Part shown: piece by piece, positions 1 to 8,915 of the stretch | Layout of the letters: each line of letters opens with the position of its first letter | Position numbering within the stretch: position 1 is the first letter of the stretch | Notes under the pieces: model-generated | What the model was told of the DNA's origin: nothing | Seen by the model: the letters and a program-made list of their open reading frames with translations, nothing else | Database searches by the model: none | Assembly: GCA_964526835.1 (NCBI GenBank) | Contig: CAZGMK010000012.1 | Span: forward strand, 16,771-80,770 | Direction: 5' to 3' | Source: DAOSXA01 sp964526835 | GTDB lineage: Bacteria; Zixibacteria; MSB-5A5; GN15; FEB-12 | DNA: 64,000 nucleotides | Program-made: the position numbers and the translations under genes

Positions 1-242
1 GTCCGTAAAAAGCGGGTATATTGGATCGATATTAGCCGAGCCGGCCGCGGCTTGTCAAGCCCGTCGGTCGGCTTGATTCGCCCATCGCTCTCCGGGCTCC
101 TTTATGGTTCCGTTACGTGATCGAGGTATGGCTCTCAGGAGTGAGGCGATGTCATTTGAGGATCTCCCAATGTCACTTTCGAAGGCTGTGGAGCCGGAGC
201 GCAAGAAACGAAATCAGCCGGAATTCCATGGATGGCGGCGGT

Positions 243-956
243 ATGAAACGAATACGAGTTGATGAGTTCAAAGCTCAGGCATTGCCTCACATTGGCACCC
301 TCTGGAGCACCGCCCTCTGGCTGACCATGCGACGATCCGGCGCCGAGGATCTGGCCGCTAAGACGATGCTGCTTGCCTATGGTACCTGGCATGATGTCGC
401 AGATCGATCCAGCAGTAAGGCACGGCTGCTCAGAATCATGTTCACCAAGTTCCTCGACGCGGTTCCCGGAGTGAATCGACCGGAGCAGTATGTCCACGAA
501 TATGGCCTGCCCGGCGAGCCGGCGGCAATCTACGACACAGGCGCCACGAGAACGTCGATCGACAGCAGCGAAGTGAAGCTTCTTGCAGACATACCGGATA
601 TGTACGTCAGGGCGGCGATCGCCCGTCTCAGACCGGTCCCTCGCCTGATTGTCTTGCTCCACTTCGGCGAACGCCTCTCCTACGACGATATCGCGTACAT
701 CACGGGTCTTCCGAGAGCTTCTGTCAAATCGACTCTGAACAAGGCCCGTAGACTGATTCCGGGCTATCTTGTCCGGAACGGCGGCCGGCTAGCTCATGCT
801 GTGGAAGGCTGTGATGGATGTCCGGGTCAGGACACACCTGCCGATCAGATTCACGGGCTTGGTGTGGAGGGACTACGCCGTTCATACCGCCGGGTCCTTT
901 CCGAAGAGGCCGCCACTGCCCGATGGGAAAACGAGGGGGGAACCTCACACGAGTAG
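243..956 (+). CDS. ECF-like RNA polymerase sigma factor
   Basis: A 237-aa protein with the layout of a sigma-70 family ECF factor. An N-terminal region-2-like helix carries a GAEDL motif near residue 35. A C-terminal region 4 helix-turn-helix follows (RLRPVPRLIVLLHF, then LSYDDIAYITGLPRASVKS), the 'rules the -35 element' module. A roughly 70-residue tail with CDGCPG follows region 4 and could be a regulatory or metal-binding extension. The ATG at 243 is preferred over upstream in-frame starts because the family N-terminus begins here, although the ribosome-binding site is poor. It ends 17 bp before the B12/radical SAM gene, so the two are probably co-transcribed. The target promoters are unknown. 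It could also be a sigma-like regulator that does not bind core polymerase. Confidence 0.7.
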   Translation: MKRIRVDEFKAQALPHIGTLWSTALWLTMRRSGAEDLAAKTMLLAYGTWHDVADRSSSKARLLRIMFTKFLDAVPGVNRPEQYVHEYGLPGEPAAIYDTGATRTSIDSSEVKLLADIPDMYVRAAIARLRPVPRLIVLLHFGERLSYDDIAYITGLPRASVKSTLNKARRLIPGYLVRNGGRLAHAVEGCDGCPGQDTPADQIHGLGVEGLRRSYRRVLSEEAATARWENEGGTSHE

Positions 957-973
957 CCTGAAGGATTCTTTCT

Positions 974-2539
974 ATGCGTAAGCTCAAGATTGGCATCATC
1001 GATCTTGTTGCCAAAGCCCCGACACGGACCATGTGGATGCGTGTCATGGGCGCCAACTTCGTCAGCATCATGCCCCAGGTCGTTGCGACCTGGTGCGAGC
1101 GTCAAGGTCACAAGGTGACCCTGACGACATATACCGGTCGAGAGAACCTCGCCGCCGAACTGCCGGAGGACGTGGACCTGGTGTTCATCAGTTCATTCAC
1201 CGAGGCAGCCCTGCTATCCTATGCACTTAGCAATCTTTTCCGATCGCGAGGTGCAATTACCGCCATGGGTGGCCCGCATGCGCGATGCTATCCGCAGGAT
1301 GCGCAGAAGTACTTCGATTACGTCCTGGGCTTCACCAATGAGGCGCTGATTAGCGATGTATTACGGGACTGTGCTCCACACCGGCCTGTCGGCTGGCGCC
1401 TTTCGGCCGATCATCATCCGATTCGTCTGCCGGACGTAGCCGAGCGCTGGAAGTACATTGAGCAGACTCTGCGAAAGGCGCCGTTGATCAAAATAGTCCC
1501 CCTGCTGAGCAGTCTTGGATGTCCGTATTCCTGCGATTTCTGCATCGATTCGACGGTGCCGTATCAGGCGCTGGATGCGGATGAAATGAAGCAGGATCTG
1601 AGCTTTCTTCTCAGTAAGATCAAGCGCCCCCGCGTGGCGTGGCACGATCCCAATTTCGGCATTCGATTCGACAAGTGCATGGATGCCATTGAGGAGGTCG
1701 TACCGCCCGGTCGTATCGATTTCATCGCCGAATCAACCCTTTCGCTTCTTTCCGAAGCCCGGGTGAAGAGGCTCAAGCGCAATGGCTTCAAGGCGCTGCT
1801 GCCGGGTATCGAGTCGTGGTTTGAGCTGGGGAGCAAGTCAACGACAAGGGATGCCAAGGGAATGGACAAGGTCCGGAAAGTATCCGATCATGTCAATATG
1901 ATCCTGCGCCATATCCCGTATGTGCAGACCAATCATATCTTCGGCCTTGACAGCGATGAAGGTTCGGCGCCGTTCGACCTCACCAAGCGATTCCTGAGTC
2001 TCAGTCCGGGTGCTTTCCCCGCCTACTCGATGCTGTCGGCGTTTGGCCAGGCAGCGCCTCTTAATCTGGAATTTCAGCGCGACAATCGCGTTCTGCCCTT
2101 CCCGTTCCATTTCCTCAGCAACATCCAGATGAACGTCAAGCCGAAGAACTACACCTGGCTCGAGTTCTACGATCATCTTATCGACGTAACCAGGTACTCC
2201 TATTCGCCGCGTCTGATGGCCAGACGATTCGTGGCTAATGGAGAGACTATCCCTCGGTGGCTGAATGTGATTCGAGGGCTCTCATCTGAGCGATTCGGCC
2301 GAGTGAAATACTACACCGCGGTACGCCGACGACTGACAGCCGACCGTGAATTTCGCCGATTCTTCGAGCAGAAGACTACGGTGCTGCCGTCATTTTACAT
2401 CGAGTCTATCCGGAAGGACCTCGGCGCGTTTTGGGACTGGTTGCCGGACGGGGCGATCTATCATGATCCCAACGCCTACCTGACGGCGTCTGGAGAGAGC
2501 TCTCCCTCTTGCTGCACTTCCGGCGCCGGCAGTGCCTGA
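974..2539 (+). CDS. B12-binding domain radical SAM protein
   Basis: A 521-aa protein with an N-terminal cobalamin-binding Rossmann-like domain (residues 1-140, with an AMGGPHA stretch near 97-103) followed by a radical SAM core. The 4Fe-4S motif is C183-x3-C187-x2-C190 (GCPYSCDFC). Family knowledge: such enzymes use S-adenosylmethionine plus cobalamin, often for methylations or ring rearrangements in cofactor, lipid or natural-product pathways. The substrate cannot be read from the sequence. A GAAGGA ribosome-binding site lies eight bases before the ATG. It follows the sigma factor in a likely two-gene operon. No biosynthetic partners are visible to the right, so it may act alone or on a distant pathway. 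Confidence 0.85.
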   Translation: MRKLKIGIIDLVAKAPTRTMWMRVMGANFVSIMPQVVATWCERQGHKVTLTTYTGRENLAAELPEDVDLVFISSFTEAALLSYALSNLFRSRGAITAMGGPHARCYPQDAQKYFDYVLGFTNEALISDVLRDCAPHRPVGWRLSADHHPIRLPDVAERWKYIEQTLRKAPLIKIVPLLSSLGCPYSCDFCIDSTVPYQALDADEMKQDLSFLLSKIKRPRVAWHDPNFGIRFDKCMDAIEEVVPPGRIDFIAESTLSLLSEARVKRLKRNGFKALLPGIESWFELGSKSTTRDAKGMDKVRKVSDHVNMILRHIPYVQTNHIFGLDSDEGSAPFDLTKRFLSLSPGAFPAYSMLSAFGQAAPLNLEFQRDNRVLPFPFHFLSNIQMNVKPKNYTWLEFYDHLIDVTRYSYSPRLMARRFVANGETIPRWLNVIRGLSSERFGRVKYYTAVRRRLTADREFRRFFEQKTTVLPSFYIESIRKDLGAFWDWLPDGAIYHDPNAYLTASGESSPSCCTSGAGSA

Positions 2540-2593
2540 TTGCCCAAGCGGCCTTTGAGTCGCAGTCCACTAGCAACCCACACAAGAGACACG

Positions 2594-2623
2594 AAAAAGG
2601 AGACCGGCGCGGAGCCGGTCTCC
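2594..2623 (-). terminator. Intrinsic terminator of the RRM gene
   Basis: A perfect 10-bp stem (GGAGACCGGC / GCCGGTCTCC) with a 5-base loop. Read on the minus strand it is followed by five T residues (2598 to 2594). It sits about 50 bases downstream of the RNA-binding protein stop. The stem could also weakly stop the convergent radical SAM transcript. Confidence 0.8.
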
Positions 2624-2673
2624 CTGGAAATCCGATTCACGCCGGAAACGGCGCGGATCTCATTCTCTCGCTG

Positions 2674-2964
2674 TTAATACAGCTTGCGGTAGTTGTTGTT
2701 GCCGCTGCGATTGCCGCCTTCCGCACGCGGCTTCGCTTCGCTGACCTTCAGAGGGTTGCCGTCCAGGTCCTGGCCATTGAGTGCGCCGATGGCGGCCGTG
2801 GCCTCTTCCTTGTCCGACATCTCGACAAAGGCAAAACCTCTCGGCTGCCCGCTATCCCGGTCGGTGATGATCTTGACAGTTGCGACCTCACCGAAGCCCT
2901 CAAAGGCCTGACGTAAATTGTCCTCCGTCGTATTCGGGGACATGTTTCCGATGTAGATGTTCAC
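2674..2964 (-). CDS. RRM-type RNA-binding protein
   Basis: A 96-aa single RNA-recognition-motif protein. RNP2 (IYIGNM) is at residues 3-8 and RNP1 (RGFAFVEM) near 42-49, then a short Gly/Arg/Asn-rich tail ending NNNYRKLY. This is the architecture of the bacterial Rbp family, single-stranded RNA binders often induced by cold. The GTG at 2964 is chosen because GGAG lies directly upstream and the RRM fold begins at the second residue. A longer in-frame reading would add an unstructured extension. It is monocistronic, with a long upstream leader and its own terminator. The specific RNA targets are unknown. Confidence 0.9.
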   Translation of the reverse strand: MNIYIGNMSPNTTEDNLRQAFEGFGEVATVKIITDRDSGQPRGFAFVEMSDKEEATAAIGALNGQDLDGNPLKVSEAKPRAEGGNRSGNNNYRKLY

Positions 2965-3416
2965 TCTACACTCCGTAGTTGTCCATCCCGATGTGAGCCT
3001 GATTCCCTTGGAATCGAGCACATCGAGACAGATGATTCACTGCGCGTGATTGCGCGGTCAATTCGAGATTCAGCTTTAGCGGAGAGTTGTGGTCTTATGA
3101 CAAGACTTCGATAAAGGTCGAACTCAATTGAATACTAATATTCAATTATACACTCCCCCTCACCACAATCCTACGTTTATCTTCGCCGGCCGCAATTTGC
3201 TTGGATGAGCCATCGATGCCCGGCGTGGGGAAGGTCCCGAGATCGATTCCGCCCCAGTCGTGACTAGACTATGCCGGTTTCAGCGCGTCCGCCGGGCTGA
3301 CGCGGCTATCGGCCTTCCGCCCTTCCGCTCAGAGAAGGTGTTTACGGGCATATTAGGGTCTGCCGTCGATCGGCTCTCAATCGTTCATTATAAGGTGATC
3401 GTTAACGGCGAGCCCT
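2965..3416. other. Non-coding region upstream of the RRM gene
   Basis: A 452-bp stretch without a convincing gene. It holds the putative promoter and long (about 170-nt) leader of the RRM gene and the 3' flank of the dockerin-type gene. An AT-rich palindrome stands out against the GC-rich surroundings. Long leaders are common for cold-regulated RNA-binding proteins, but no known riboswitch was recognised. Confidence 0.5.
3126..3150 (-). promoter_or_regulatory. AT-rich palindrome with putative -10 of the RRM gene
   Basis: A perfect inverted repeat AATTGAATA-ctaa-TATTCAATT (3126-3147). Adjoining it, a TATAAT reads on the minus strand at 3150-3145. No good -35 is visible at 17 bp. If TATAAT is the -10 box, the palindrome overlaps the start of transcription, which would suit an operator. 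This is inference from position only. Confidence 0.4.
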
Positions 3417-4709
3417 CTATGGACACTGCAAGTCCGGCCCGCCCTGAAACATAAAGCTCACCAGATATACGAGGTCGGCTATGTCGGGTCCGCCGCCGCT
3501 GCCGTCTACGTCGCAGGCTTCCATCGCAGGCGGTTCCGGACCGCCGCTGAACATGAACGCGACCAGGTAGACCAGGTCGGCAATGTCCGGCCCCTCGCCG
3601 CTGCCGTCGGCGTCACCGCAGATGTAGTCCGCTGCGGTACTGAATACCCACTGCTGCCCCGATGTTGAATCACCGTGCTGATCCCAGGCCACGACACGCC
3701 AGAAGTAGGTGGTTCCGGCAACGAGAGCGGGGGTCGGTGTGTACGTAGCGGCCGTCTGCTGTTCGCCGACCAGATCCGGTGGGTGGGAAGCGCCGAGATA
3801 GACATCAAAGAGTACAGTGTCTCCGTCGGGGTCGTCGGCGGCCCAGGATAGGGTTACGTCAACCGGAACCCCTTGGGCGCTATCGGTTGGGTAAGGCTGA
3901 TGCGGTTCCGATGGCGGACGGTTACCCCGCACCAGGCAGGCGCTCCAGCCGCGGAACGCCGGTTCGGTCCACTGGCGGACCACCTGGCCGTCGCGGTCGA
4001 ACTTGTAGATTTGGCCCACGGCTCCATCGATACTCTCGGCGCTCCAGAAATACTCGCCGTCGTACCACAGGCCCCGGCAAGCACCCGAAGGCGGCTCAAT
4101 GTTGCCTGCCGGGGCAGCCTCGACTGACGGCCAGCCGTCGACATCCCATGATCGGATCAGACTGTCCTGACCGAGTGTCCAGAGATACTGGCCATCCCAG
4201 GCCGAACCGAAAACCGACTGATCGAATGACGCCGTTCCGTCCTTGTCACCGTTTATGTCATAGCGATTGAGGTCCCATTCAGTGACATAGAAGTAGGCGC
4301 CGTCGAAAGCCAGGTCGTAGAAGTAATACAGACTCCAGTCGTCGATGACGAGATCCAGCCCGCCGGTGTTAAGGTCGACGCGGAACATCCTCGGGGCGAA
4401 TGCATCCACGACGTAGACTTCGTTATCTACAACCTCGACGTCCATCAGGCGATACATGTCATATTCGAAGTACGTGTAGACGGAGCCGTCCAGGTTCAGC
4501 AGATAGATCCGCGACAGCCACGTCTGGTGGGCCGTGAAGACTATCATATCCTCGCCGGTCGGCGTACCGCCGGCATGTCCGGCCGGGCAAGCGCCCAAAG
4601 CAAGCAGCATGAGCAGCGCGACAGCGATAGGCTTCATGGCCATCGACATGCTGTCTGACAGTCCCGCTGGAAGGCGGTTGGTCGTTGTTGCCTGATGATG
4701 CACTTTCAT
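3417..4709 (-). CDS. Secreted protein with propeller-like region, FN3-like domain and dockerin repeats
   Basis: A 430-aa exported protein. A hydrophobic signal segment (KPIAVALLMLLALGACPAGHA) lies about 25 residues in. A region of Trp/Tyr-rich repeats suggests a beta-propeller. A fibronectin-III-like domain follows (TLSWAADDPDGD..., TYFWRVVAWD). It ends with two dockerin-like repeats with calcium-loop spacing (GDADGSGEGPDIADLVYLV and DVDGSGGGPDIADLVYLV). The start at 4709 has GGAG six bases upstream. ATGs at 4649 and 4637 would give a shorter n-region and remain possible. The cysteine in GAC might be a lipid site, but the following residues are not typical. Function is unknown; surface display or complex assembly is inferred. 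Confidence 0.75.
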   Translation of the reverse strand: MKVHHQATTTNRLPAGLSDSMSMAMKPIAVALLMLLALGACPAGHAGGTPTGEDMIVFTAHQTWLSRIYLLNLDGSVYTYFEYDMYRLMDVEVVDNEVYVVDAFAPRMFRVDLNTGGLDLVIDDWSLYYFYDLAFDGAYFYVTEWDLNRYDINGDKDGTASFDQSVFGSAWDGQYLWTLGQDSLIRSWDVDGWPSVEAAPAGNIEPPSGACRGLWYDGEYFWSAESIDGAVGQIYKFDRDGQVVRQWTEPAFRGWSACLVRGNRPPSEPHQPYPTDSAQGVPVDVTLSWAADDPDGDTVLFDVYLGASHPPDLVGEQQTAATYTPTPALVAGTTYFWRVVAWDQHGDSTSGQQWVFSTAADYICGDADGSGEGPDIADLVYLVAFMFSGGPEPPAMEACDVDGSGGGPDIADLVYLVSFMFQGGPDLQCP

Positions 4710-5025
4710 TGTCGACTCCGGCAGTCTGATATTATCCGGTTTCCTGACCTCTCGGGACCGGGCGTCATTGTTAACGGCGCGGCGAATCTCGGCCTCAAGG
4801 AAGCACGGCGGGAGAACCACCGCCGACGTTTGGAGCCTGGCGAATATCCCCACCCCGGCGATTCGGTTTGGGCTCTCAACAATGCCGAACGGCTCCGTCG
4901 TATCGAGCTTCTTCTTCAATAAGGCCAGCGCTGCGGATTTGTCAAGGCCGAACAGTCGTCTCCGGATTCTCTACAAGATTGGTGCAGTACGTGGGCGCGC
5001 CGCGATGAAGAAAAAGGAGCCCGCC
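4710..5025. other. Divergent intergenic region
   Basis: 316 bp separate the dockerin-type gene (minus) from the portal-like gene (plus). An open frame runs through it in phase with the portal gene, but no start there has a ribosome-binding site, whereas the ATG at 5026 does. No att-like repeat, integrase fragment or tRNA remnant was seen. Confidence 0.5.
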
Positions 5026-6309
5026 ATGGATCTGCACCGTATCTTCAAAAACATCTTCAGCCAGAACGTCACGGCCGACCACTCGAGAACCGTCGATTTG
5101 CGCGTCGGCGCCCGCACCCCGAGTCGTCGCAGTCCCATCGGGCACACCGCCGCTCGCCTCGAGTCGATGCTCAAGCTGACCACCTCGCAGATTCAGTCGG
5201 GACGTCACCGCCTGCCGCTGTACCGTTTCCTGTCTGACAATCTCCCGTTGGTCGGGGCCTGTATCTGGACCTGGAGCCGGCTTGCCGCCGCTCCCGGACG
5301 ATACCGCATCGTCGACAGTACCGGCGACGCCGAAGACGAACGCGCCCTTGAGCGCCTCGATAACCTGGCTGCGAACACTTCGGCCGGGCTTTCCGGTCAG
5401 CCGGTCGCTATGACCTCATTGTTGGTCGAGCTGTTCCAGGGGCTCTTCCGTGACGGCATGTTCGGTGGATTTGTGACGGTCAAGTCCGATGGCTCGGGAG
5501 TGGATCGATTCGTGCCCATCGATGCTGCAAGACTGCACCTTAATGAGGACAACAAGTTGCTGATTGAAACCGACAGTCGGGCGGTCGTGCTAGACCGCCC
5601 CGACTTCTACCTGTTGGCCCTCAATGAAAGTGCAGACGCCCCGCTGGGGCGGTCGGTCTTGCGGACCATTCCGTTCGTATCCTGGGTCGAGCAGCAATTG
5701 CTCGATGATATGCGTCGCGCCAGCCACAATGCCGGGTTCCATCGGCTGCATGTTCGCATCACTCCACCGGAGCGCCTGGGCGGGGAGTCAGACAAGGCGT
5801 ATGTGGATCGCATCAACACCTACTTCGACGACACCGTCCGGATGATCCGCTCCTGCGACGTGGACGAGAACCCCGTTACCTGGGACAACGTCCAGATCGA
5901 GTCGATCGGTCCGAAGCCGGGAAGCACCGTCACCGCCAACTGGTACCTGAGCCACCGGGCCCTGGTTGAACAGATCTGCGCGGCGACCAACCTGGCTCCG
6001 TTCATGCTGGGCTACTCCTACGGTTCGACTCGCACCTGGGCGACCTTCAAGTTCGACCTGGTCATGCGCCAGGTGCGTTCGGTGCAGGCGGAGGCATCGC
6101 GGTTTCTGAGCTGGCTTGGCGATATCGATCTGGCCTTGGGTGGATACGAGTCGAGATGCGAATGGGTCTTCGACAATGCGATGACCTGGCAGGCCGACCA
6201 GCAGACAGAAAATGACTTGCAACGCGTTGAGGCCATGCTCAAACTGTACGCGGCCGGGCTGGTCGACGAGGACACCGCCCGGCGAACTGCGTCGAGGCTT
6301 GTGAAGTAG
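5026..6309 (+). CDS. Phage-type portal protein, stand-alone
   Basis: A 427-aa protein resembling HK97/lambda-type portal proteins, the dodecameric ring through which DNA enters a capsid. It shows the usual early helix (PLVGACIWTWSRLAA), a central region reporting a residue-by-residue 'LGRSVLRTIPFVSW' clip-like segment, and the late portal signature LAPFMLGYSYGSTRTWA followed by the helical crown. The start is fixed by AAGGAG six bases before the ATG; an upstream ATG at 5005 lacks a site. It is followed 110 bp later by a terminase large subunit, but no capsid, protease, head-tail or small terminase gene flanks the pair. Phages usually place terminase before portal. Assignment to the portal superfamily is by pattern recognition, not by search. 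Confidence 0.65.
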   Translation: MDLHRIFKNIFSQNVTADHSRTVDLRVGARTPSRRSPIGHTAARLESMLKLTTSQIQSGRHRLPLYRFLSDNLPLVGACIWTWSRLAAAPGRYRIVDSTGDAEDERALERLDNLAANTSAGLSGQPVAMTSLLVELFQGLFRDGMFGGFVTVKSDGSGVDRFVPIDAARLHLNEDNKLLIETDSRAVVLDRPDFYLLALNESADAPLGRSVLRTIPFVSWVEQQLLDDMRRASHNAGFHRLHVRITPPERLGGESDKAYVDRINTYFDDTVRMIRSCDVDENPVTWDNVQIESIGPKPGSTVTANWYLSHRALVEQICAATNLAPFMLGYSYGSTRTWATFKFDLVMRQVRSVQAEASRFLSWLGDIDLALGGYESRCEWVFDNAMTWQADQQTENDLQRVEAMLKLYAAGLVDEDTARRTASRLVK

Positions 6310-6418
6310 AGGGGAGAAAGCGGCGAGCAAACAACCCCGGCGGTCAGGCGTGGGGACCATCCGCATGGGCCGGGCAACTGGCTGCGACACGGCGGAGCCT
6401 GGACCCTTCATCGTTGAC

Positions 6419-7783
6419 ATGACCAACCCAACGAACACAGACGACAATCCGAATCTCGATGCGCGGATCTGGCGACGCGGACTGCTTGATCCGGTCGTGT
6501 TCGCCGAAGAGATTCTGAAGCTGTCGCTGCACAGCGGACAGAAACGCTGGCTGTGGCACTCATGGCAGCCGGAGAACCTTTTGGTTACCGGCAACCGCTG
6601 GGGAAAGTCGTTCGTATCGGCGATCAAGGTCATTCACCACGCAATCTATCGCCCGCGGGCGCGACGCTTCGATGCCGCCGGTCGCTACCGAATCGTCGTG
6701 GCCTCCATCACCCAGGATCAGGCCAATATCATATTCGACCAGGCGGTTCGAATTGTGCGCGAACGAACCTGGCTGAAGGCGCTGGTGACACGGACGGTCC
6801 GCACGCCTCTTCCGCGGATGTGGTTAGGCAACGGTTCGGTCCTCGAGGCGCGCTCGACCCAGAGTCGTGGTCACCATCTTCTCGGGCATGACTACGACCT
6901 GTTTATCTTCGATGAAGTTGCGTTCGAGCCCGAGCCGGAATATGTCGTGGAGGAAGTGATCCAAATGCGCCTGGCCGACCGCGCCGGGCGGTTGGATCTG
7001 GTCAGCACGCCTAACGGACGCGGCTGGTTCAGCCGCCGCGCCCGCGATGTGACCGAGGGAGGCCGTCCGGGCTACTTCCAGAACGGCGATTCGCGTGAGA
7101 ATACATTCATCGACAAGAACTTCCTCGGCGAGCGCCTGCACCACTTCTCCGAGCGGCGCGTACAGCAGAATATAATGGGACGTTTTGTCGATGTCGGCGG
7201 CGAAGTCATCCCCGGGCGTTACATCGACGCCGCTCTGGCAAAGTACCGTGAGCATCCTGCAGACAACCTCGCAGACAAAGGCGATGTCCGATATCTCACC
7301 GGGTGGGACCTCGCCCGCAAGCAAACGGCCACCGTCGGGATCACCATAGCACTCCACGACGGTACGGCGATTGTAGTGGCGCTTGAAAGGCTGCGCCGCT
7401 TCGACTGGAACGCAGTCATCGAACGTATCAGGCAACGGCAGCTCGATTATCCCGGACATCTCGTCATAGACGCTTCTGGATTGGGTGATGTCGTGGTGGA
7501 GCAACTGGCCGAGTGGAATCCCGAGCCCGTGGTTTTCACATCGCAGACGAAGGCGGAATTGCTCACCAATGTCGAGCTGTGGCACGCTCGAGCCAAGCTG
7601 GCCTACGAACGCTGGGAGATGTCCGACGGGCCGGCCAGGGTATGGTCGTTCGAAGATGAACTGCGCGCCGCTCGCTGGGACGATAACAATCGCTGCGATT
7701 CCCTGATGGCCCTTGCGCTGGCGTTATGGCCGCTCAGACGACGCGACCGGGTAGCCGCGGCGCCGCGAGTCGGGAGGGTGTAG
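6419..7783 (+). CDS. Terminase large subunit (ATPase-nuclease), stand-alone
   Basis: A 454-aa DNA-packaging motor protein. Numbered from the ATG at 6419, Walker A is GNRWGKS at residues 58-64. Walker B is LFIFDE with D165-E166. A coupling motif VSTPNG lies near 196-201. The C-terminal RNase-H-like nuclease keeps three acidic residues (D297 in GWDLAR, D351 in VIDASG, D427 in RCDSLMALALA). Both catalytic centres therefore look intact. The start is uncertain: ATG at 6365 and GTG at 6350 are also in frame. It ends 6 bp from the convergent gene on the right. Known role: ATP-driven packaging and cutting of DNA with a portal. Here only the portal partner is present, so a remnant prophage, a gene-transfer-agent-like locus or a domesticated use are all possible. 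Confidence 0.85.
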   Translation: MTNPTNTDDNPNLDARIWRRGLLDPVVFAEEILKLSLHSGQKRWLWHSWQPENLLVTGNRWGKSFVSAIKVIHHAIYRPRARRFDAAGRYRIVVASITQDQANIIFDQAVRIVRERTWLKALVTRTVRTPLPRMWLGNGSVLEARSTQSRGHHLLGHDYDLFIFDEVAFEPEPEYVVEEVIQMRLADRAGRLDLVSTPNGRGWFSRRARDVTEGGRPGYFQNGDSRENTFIDKNFLGERLHHFSERRVQQNIMGRFVDVGGEVIPGRYIDAALAKYREHPADNLADKGDVRYLTGWDLARKQTATVGITIALHDGTAIVVALERLRRFDWNAVIERIRQRQLDYPGHLVIDASGLGDVVVEQLAEWNPEPVVFTSQTKAELLTNVELWHARAKLAYERWEMSDGPARVWSFEDELRAARWDDNNRCDSLMALALALWPLRRRDRVAAAPRVGRV

Positions 7784-7789
7784 GAGCGC

Positions 7790-8839
7790 CTATGAGTTTG
7801 CTTTGCTGGTCTCTGGTTGGGCTTGAATTCGCTGGCGCAAGCCGCCGAAAGGCAGACTCCCATCAAGGGGAACCTGCTTCAGGGTAAGCTCGGCCGTCTT
7901 GAGACCGGCGGCGTGCAGCTCAATGACCGGGCCGATCCCGAGGTGGGATAGAGTGTGCCAGAGACTTCGAGCCGGCAGAGACTGCTCCGGGACCAATCGC
8001 CACGCCGCCTGAATGAACGGCATCAAATCCAGACCACCCGTGAACTGGAGCAGGAGACTTCCGACCTGGCGCTGCAAGACCGACTGATCGATCATGGGAC
8101 GACCCATTTCACCATGATAGTCGCTGTACAACAGGACATCGATCTTACCGGCCGGAACCTGGGCGAGTTCCTGCCATTCTCTCAGATGCTGAACCTCAGC
8201 GCCCATAGCTACCAGAGAGCGGGCGATAGGAGCTACGAACTGGTCATTGCCGGCGATTACTACGTGGTTGCCGGCCACTTCCAGGTTCTGTTCGAACAGC
8301 AGCTTGAATGCGAGCGGACCACTGTAGCGAAGGATATCCACCAGGGGATGCTCCGTCCAGGTACCGACGACGTCTATCCCGTGGCGGCCGCAGGCCTTGA
8401 GGTCGATTTCCCCAGGCTTCAGTTCGCGAGCGTCGGACATGGTCGGGATTACCGCTCCATGGGGCAGGCGGGCGATCAACTCACGGTTTAGCGGGCGCAC
8501 TCCACCGAGGTTGGTGGCGACCATGGCTGCTTCAAAGTCCGCCTGGCCGCGGGTCACCACCCGGACATGCGCCGATACATCGCACAGCTCGGCGATATCC
8601 ATTGTCTGCCGGGCCGCCTCATCGTAGGATCCGAAATCAGTGTCGTCGGCGACTGCATCAACCTCCGCCCCGGCCAGCGCCGCCAGCGCTGCGGTGACCG
8701 CATACGGGCCTGTGGCGGCTTCAGTGATCACCTTGAACCCGGAAAGATCGAGCTCCAGGCGGTCGCTTACAACATAACGCATGATGTTGCGGGTGCGGGG
8801 GGTAAGGAGATGCTCGCTTGCGGACATGGCTTCACTCAC
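7790..8839 (-). CDS. Unknown protein, possible Rossmann-fold domain
   Basis: A 349-aa soluble protein that I do not recognise. The N-terminal half alternates strands and helices with Ala/Val-rich stretches (FKVITEAATGPYAVTAALAALAGAEVDAVADD). The middle has a dinucleotide-fold-like segment, HVVIAGNDQFVAPIARSLVAMGAEV, that lacks the classic GxGxxG. No signal peptide or membrane segment is visible. The start is GTG at 8839 or ATG at 8827; neither has a strong site. It lies 76 bp downstream of the TPR-glycosyltransferase-methyltransferase gene on the same strand and could be in its operon, which would hint at glycan or surface-polymer metabolism. That is context only. Confidence 0.6.
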   Translation of the reverse strand: MSEAMSASEHLLTPRTRNIMRYVVSDRLELDLSGFKVITEAATGPYAVTAALAALAGAEVDAVADDTDFGSYDEAARQTMDIAELCDVSAHVRVVTRGQADFEAAMVATNLGGVRPLNRELIARLPHGAVIPTMSDARELKPGEIDLKACGRHGIDVVGTWTEHPLVDILRYSGPLAFKLLFEQNLEVAGNHVVIAGNDQFVAPIARSLVAMGAEVQHLREWQELAQVPAGKIDVLLYSDYHGEMGRPMIDQSVLQRQVGSLLLQFTGGLDLMPFIQAAWRLVPEQSLPARSLWHTLSHLGIGPVIELHAAGLKTAELTLKQVPLDGSLPFGGLRQRIQAQPETSKANS

Positions 8840-8915
8840 TTCGATCTGGAGTTCACAATCAGTCGCCCGGCGATTCCGACAAGGTATAGCATTCTACGAT
8901 AGCGCACGCTGATCC

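Noticed and set aside
12..40. GG-N10-GC element TTGGATCGATATTAGCC
   Set aside because: Spacing fits sigma-54 but it is over 200 bp from the first gene and matches the consensus poorly; such spacing occurs often by chance.
5026..7783. Complete prophage
   Set aside because: Only portal and terminase are present; no structural, lysis, integrase or attachment sequences were found on either side.
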